From CAZADH01 sp964483805 (GTDB lineage: Bacteria > Muiribacteriota > Ozemobacteria > Ozemobacterales > Ozemobacteraceae): a DNA stretch of 17,704 nt. The notes under the pieces were generated by a model, which saw only the letters and a program-made list of their open reading frames with translations, searched no databases and was not told the DNA's origin. This document shows, one piece after another, positions 15,889 through 17,704 of the stretch. The translations under genes were made by a program, and so were the position numbers. The stretch is taken from contig CAZADH010000113.1 of NCBI GenBank assembly GCA_964483805.1, positions 1 to 17,704 on the forward strand, in the 5' to 3' direction. The first letter of the stretch is position 1, and every line of letters begins with the position of its first letter.

Positions 15889-17149
15889 GGATATTGAGTT
15901 CCTTTCTCAGAGCGATCAATGCCCGCGCGTGAGCGACGAGGGCATCGTCATTGGTTGTATTGCTCGTCGCCAGACGGGCGAGGCCGTCGAGCGTGTGGGT
16001 CAGCGCCTGGGCCCGCTCCGGTTGCGAGGCGGCAAGGCGTTCGCCCATCGCCTTCACGTCGGCACGCAGATCGCCGGTCGCGGCCGGCAGGCCGAGGCGG
16101 GGGCGCAACGTCGCCATCGTCGCGTCGAGCAGCCGGCGCGCCGCAAATGCCGTCGAGCCCTGGCTCTCGTAGAGGCGGGCCATGCCCGAAATGAAATGAC
16201 CCACCGACCCCATCGGTTCGCTCAGGGGCAACGGGCGTGAGAACCGGCGCGCCAGGCCGTAAAAGTAGACGATGAGGGCCAGGAGCATCTGCACCAACAC
16301 CCAACTGACCGGATTCGCCTTGACCAGGCTCCAGAACGACAGGTAGGGTTTGCGCACCTTGACCTTGACCATGTCGATGGTGCGCCCCTCGCGCACCGTC
16401 TTGACGCGCGATTTGAGCACGTGGTCTGGTTGCGGGTCGTAGAAATAGACGGTGGTGTTGCCGCTCAACCGCTCGACGGTGCGGGTGATGAACACCACGT
16501 TGTCGGCCCGCGCCAGGCCCTGCGGTGACGAGAAGTCGTGACCGCTGCACGCGATGATCTGGCCGCGGCCGCGAAAAGCCTGATAGACCACGGTGTCGTC
16601 GGTGGGGCGTAAATACAAAGAAGGCAGGCTCATGCCCGGCTCGCGGGTGAAGGTGGGGGCCAGGGTCGACACCGCATCGGCCTCGGTCAGCCAGGGGTAG
16701 CAGATGCGCCTGGTTTCGCGTTCGAGCGACGAGGGGGCCGAGGCCGGGCTGCACCCGACGTGGGTTGCAAGCGGATGGGGTTGGCTGACGAACAGCAACA
16801 CGCTGCCACCGTCGCGCACCCAATCGAGGAGATCCTGGGTGAACAGTTGCGGCAAGCGGTCGCTCGGTTCGACCATGATCAAGAGATCGCTGAAGTTGCG
16901 GGGCACGGCCGATGTCGACCGCACCGAGAACCCGACTTCCTCCAGGTAATAGTAGAGAAACGGGTGCGGACGTCTGTACAACGTATGCATCTCGGTCACC
17001 ACCGGCGAACGGTCGCCGGGGCCGCCCGGTCGCATCTCGTCTTCTTCGCGATCGGCGAGAGCGAAGAGGTTGAGACCCCACATGGTGAAGATGAACAGCG
17101 ACAGCAACAGAATCAGGTAGCCCTTGGCTTTGTCGATCCAGGTCGGCAT
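15881..17149 (-). CDS. DUF4350-type membrane protein of the MoxR cluster
   Basis: The 422-residue protein has an N-terminal membrane anchor (about 10-31), an extracytoplasmic domain (about 32-280), a second membrane helix (281-300) and a helical cytoplasmic tail. The central domain has the GATase/ThuA-like layout of DUF4350: SDLLIMVEPSDRLP (87-100), then DLLDWVRDGGSVLLFV (106-121) and later IIACSGHDFSSPQGL. There is no catalytic Cys/His pair that I can assign, so a binding role is likelier than an enzyme. It is co-encoded with DUF4129, MoxR and DUF58, its usual neighbours. It starts 9 bases after the DUF4129 stop with TGAGG upstream, and its stop overlaps the moxR start by 8 bases. Codons for H-T-L-Y-R (16974-16988) and S-N-T-T-N (15949-15963) are unusually AT-rich. 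Confidence 0.83.
   Translation of the reverse strand: MPTWIDKAKGYLILLLSLFIFTMWGLNLFALADREEDEMRPGGPGDRSPVVTEMHTLYRRPHPFLYYYLEEVGFSVRSTSAVPRNFSDLLIMVEPSDRLPQLFTQDLLDWVRDGGSVLLFVSQPHPLATHVGCSPASAPSSLERETRRICYPWLTEADAVSTLAPTFTREPGMSLPSLYLRPTDDTVVYQAFRGRGQIIACSGHDFSSPQGLARADNVVFITRTVERLSGNTTVYFYDPQPDHVLKSRVKTVREGRTIDMVKVKVRKPYLSFWSLVKANPVSWVLVQMLLALIVYFYGLARRFSRPLPLSEPMGSVGHFISGMARLYESQGSTAFAARRLLDATMATLRPRLGLPAATGDLRADVKAMGERLAASQPERAQALTHTLDGLARLATSNTTNDDALVAHARALIALRKELNIHE
16976..16988. repeat. Degenerate copy of the ATAC-N3-GTAT palindrome in the DUF4350 gene
   Basis: GTAC-AAC-GTAT (16976-16986) differs at one base from ATAC-N3-GTAT. The minus-strand reading GCATACGTTGTAC closely matches CATACGTTGTATG at 11891-11903. 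Codons used include CAT, TTG, AGA and CGT. Confidence 0.4.
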
Positions 17150-17158
17150 GGTCGGGCC

Positions 17159-17704
17159 TCAGTCTTTGGGCACGACGAGGCGCGTGTCGGTAACGTCGAG
17201 GTAGAGCTTCTTGAACACCTCGACATCCCGGGCCGTCGGCGGGTGATTGCCGTAGACCATGCGGTCGAACAGCTTGATCGGCTCGCGGAACAAATGCTGA
17301 TGGGCGGCGCTTGCCCGCATCGCCTCGAGATACTCGCCATTGGTGTACGACTGGCGGAACAAAACGATGCGCCGCTCGTCGAGCGCCATCAGCGACGCCA
17401 GCGTCAGCAGGCGGACGGCCTCTTCGAAACGGCCGTCGCGCGCGGCTTCCATGGCCAGGTCGAAAATCGTCTTGGGCTGTTCGCGCACGATGTCGGGCAG
17501 CGGGGTCTGCGGCGTGAGCTTCAGGGGAGGGCGCGCGGGTGTCGCCAGACGTTCACGCGACTGCTTGATCATGTAGATCACGAGTGCGATGGCCAGGGCA
17601 ATCGTGATACCCCCCATGAACACGAAGACGATCAGGGCCAGTCCTGACAGGCCGGCGGCCGGGATCGGTGGCAGTGGCGGTGGGGGTGGAGGTGGCGGCG
17701 CCGT
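17159..17704 (-). CDS. DUF4129-type membrane protein (N-terminus cut by window edge)
   Basis: The minus frame is open from the right edge to its stop at 17159, so 181 codons are seen and the start lies outside; an internal GTG at 17623 is not a convincing start because it falls inside the membrane helix. The visible part begins with eight consecutive prolines, then a membrane helix (GLSGLALIVFVFMGGITIAL and onward) and a cytoplasmic helical domain with the DUF4129 pattern: AARDGRFEEAVRLLTLASL, then ALDERRIV, SYTNGEYLEAMR and FDRMVYGNHPP. DUF4129 proteins sit in MoxR/DUF58/DUF4350 clusters in many bacteria, with no assigned biochemical role. It is upstream in the same operon, 9 bases from the DUF4350 gene. 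Confidence 0.82.
   Translation of the reverse strand, partial: TAPPPPPPPPLPPIPAAGLSGLALIVFVFMGGITIALAIALVIYMIKQSRERLATPARPPLKLTPQTPLPDIVREQPKTIFDLAMEAARDGRFEEAVRLLTLASLMALDERRIVLFRQSYTNGEYLEAMRASAAHQHLFREPIKLFDRMVYGNHPPTARDVEVFKKLYLDVTDTRLVVPKD

Overview
The window comes from a GC-rich (about two thirds G+C by eye) Gram-negative bacterium. A TonB-dependent outer-membrane receptor, a periplasmic YfiR-type protein and a cluster of inner-membrane proteins show the envelope type. An LL-diaminopimelate aminotransferase, HEAT/TPR fusions and zinc-ribbon pilin-like proteins fit Myxococcota/Desulfobacterota-like or related candidate phyla, but the sequence does not fix the lineage. There is no rRNA, tRNA, CRISPR array, insertion sequence or integrase. 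Coding density is high and the two strands are used in blocks.

Layout. (1) 1-3680, minus strand: a 777-residue HEAT-repeat/TPR protein followed by the N-terminal half of a fused MFS/spermidine-synthase membrane protein that runs off the left edge. (2) 3725-4127, minus: a self-contained unit with a perfect sigma70-type promoter, a 91-residue protein with a tudor/SH3-like domain, and an intrinsic terminator. (3) 4205-8150, minus: meaB, then a B12-dependent acyl-CoA mutase large subunit whose active-site pair (Phe79/Gln197) is that of isobutyryl-CoA mutase rather than methylmalonyl-CoA mutase, then dapL. (4) 8247-13347, plus: a ferritin-like diiron protein, a zinc-ribbon/pilin-like membrane protein, a SpoIIM-family (DUF95) membrane protein, a TonB-dependent receptor and a YfiR (DUF4154) protein. 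(5) 13383-17704, minus: DUF4129 (cut by the right edge), DUF4350, MoxR ATPase and DUF58, a tightly packed operon.

How the genes work together. MeaB loads and protects the B12 mutase; the small cobalamin-binding subunit is not in the window. MoxR, DUF58, DUF4350 and DUF4129 form the widespread MoxR-vWA type membrane-associated chaperone cluster. SpoIIM, which usually belongs to that cluster, lies on the opposite strand about 3 kb away, separated by the receptor/YfiR pair.

The most unusual signal is not a gene. Short AT-rich inverted repeats of the form ATAC-N3-GTAT (and ATAC-N7-GTAT) recur in several genes and intergenic gaps. Together with a related word, AATACA, they fall where rare AT-ending codons replace the usual GC-ending ones, as if a DNA-level signal were being kept inside coding sequence.
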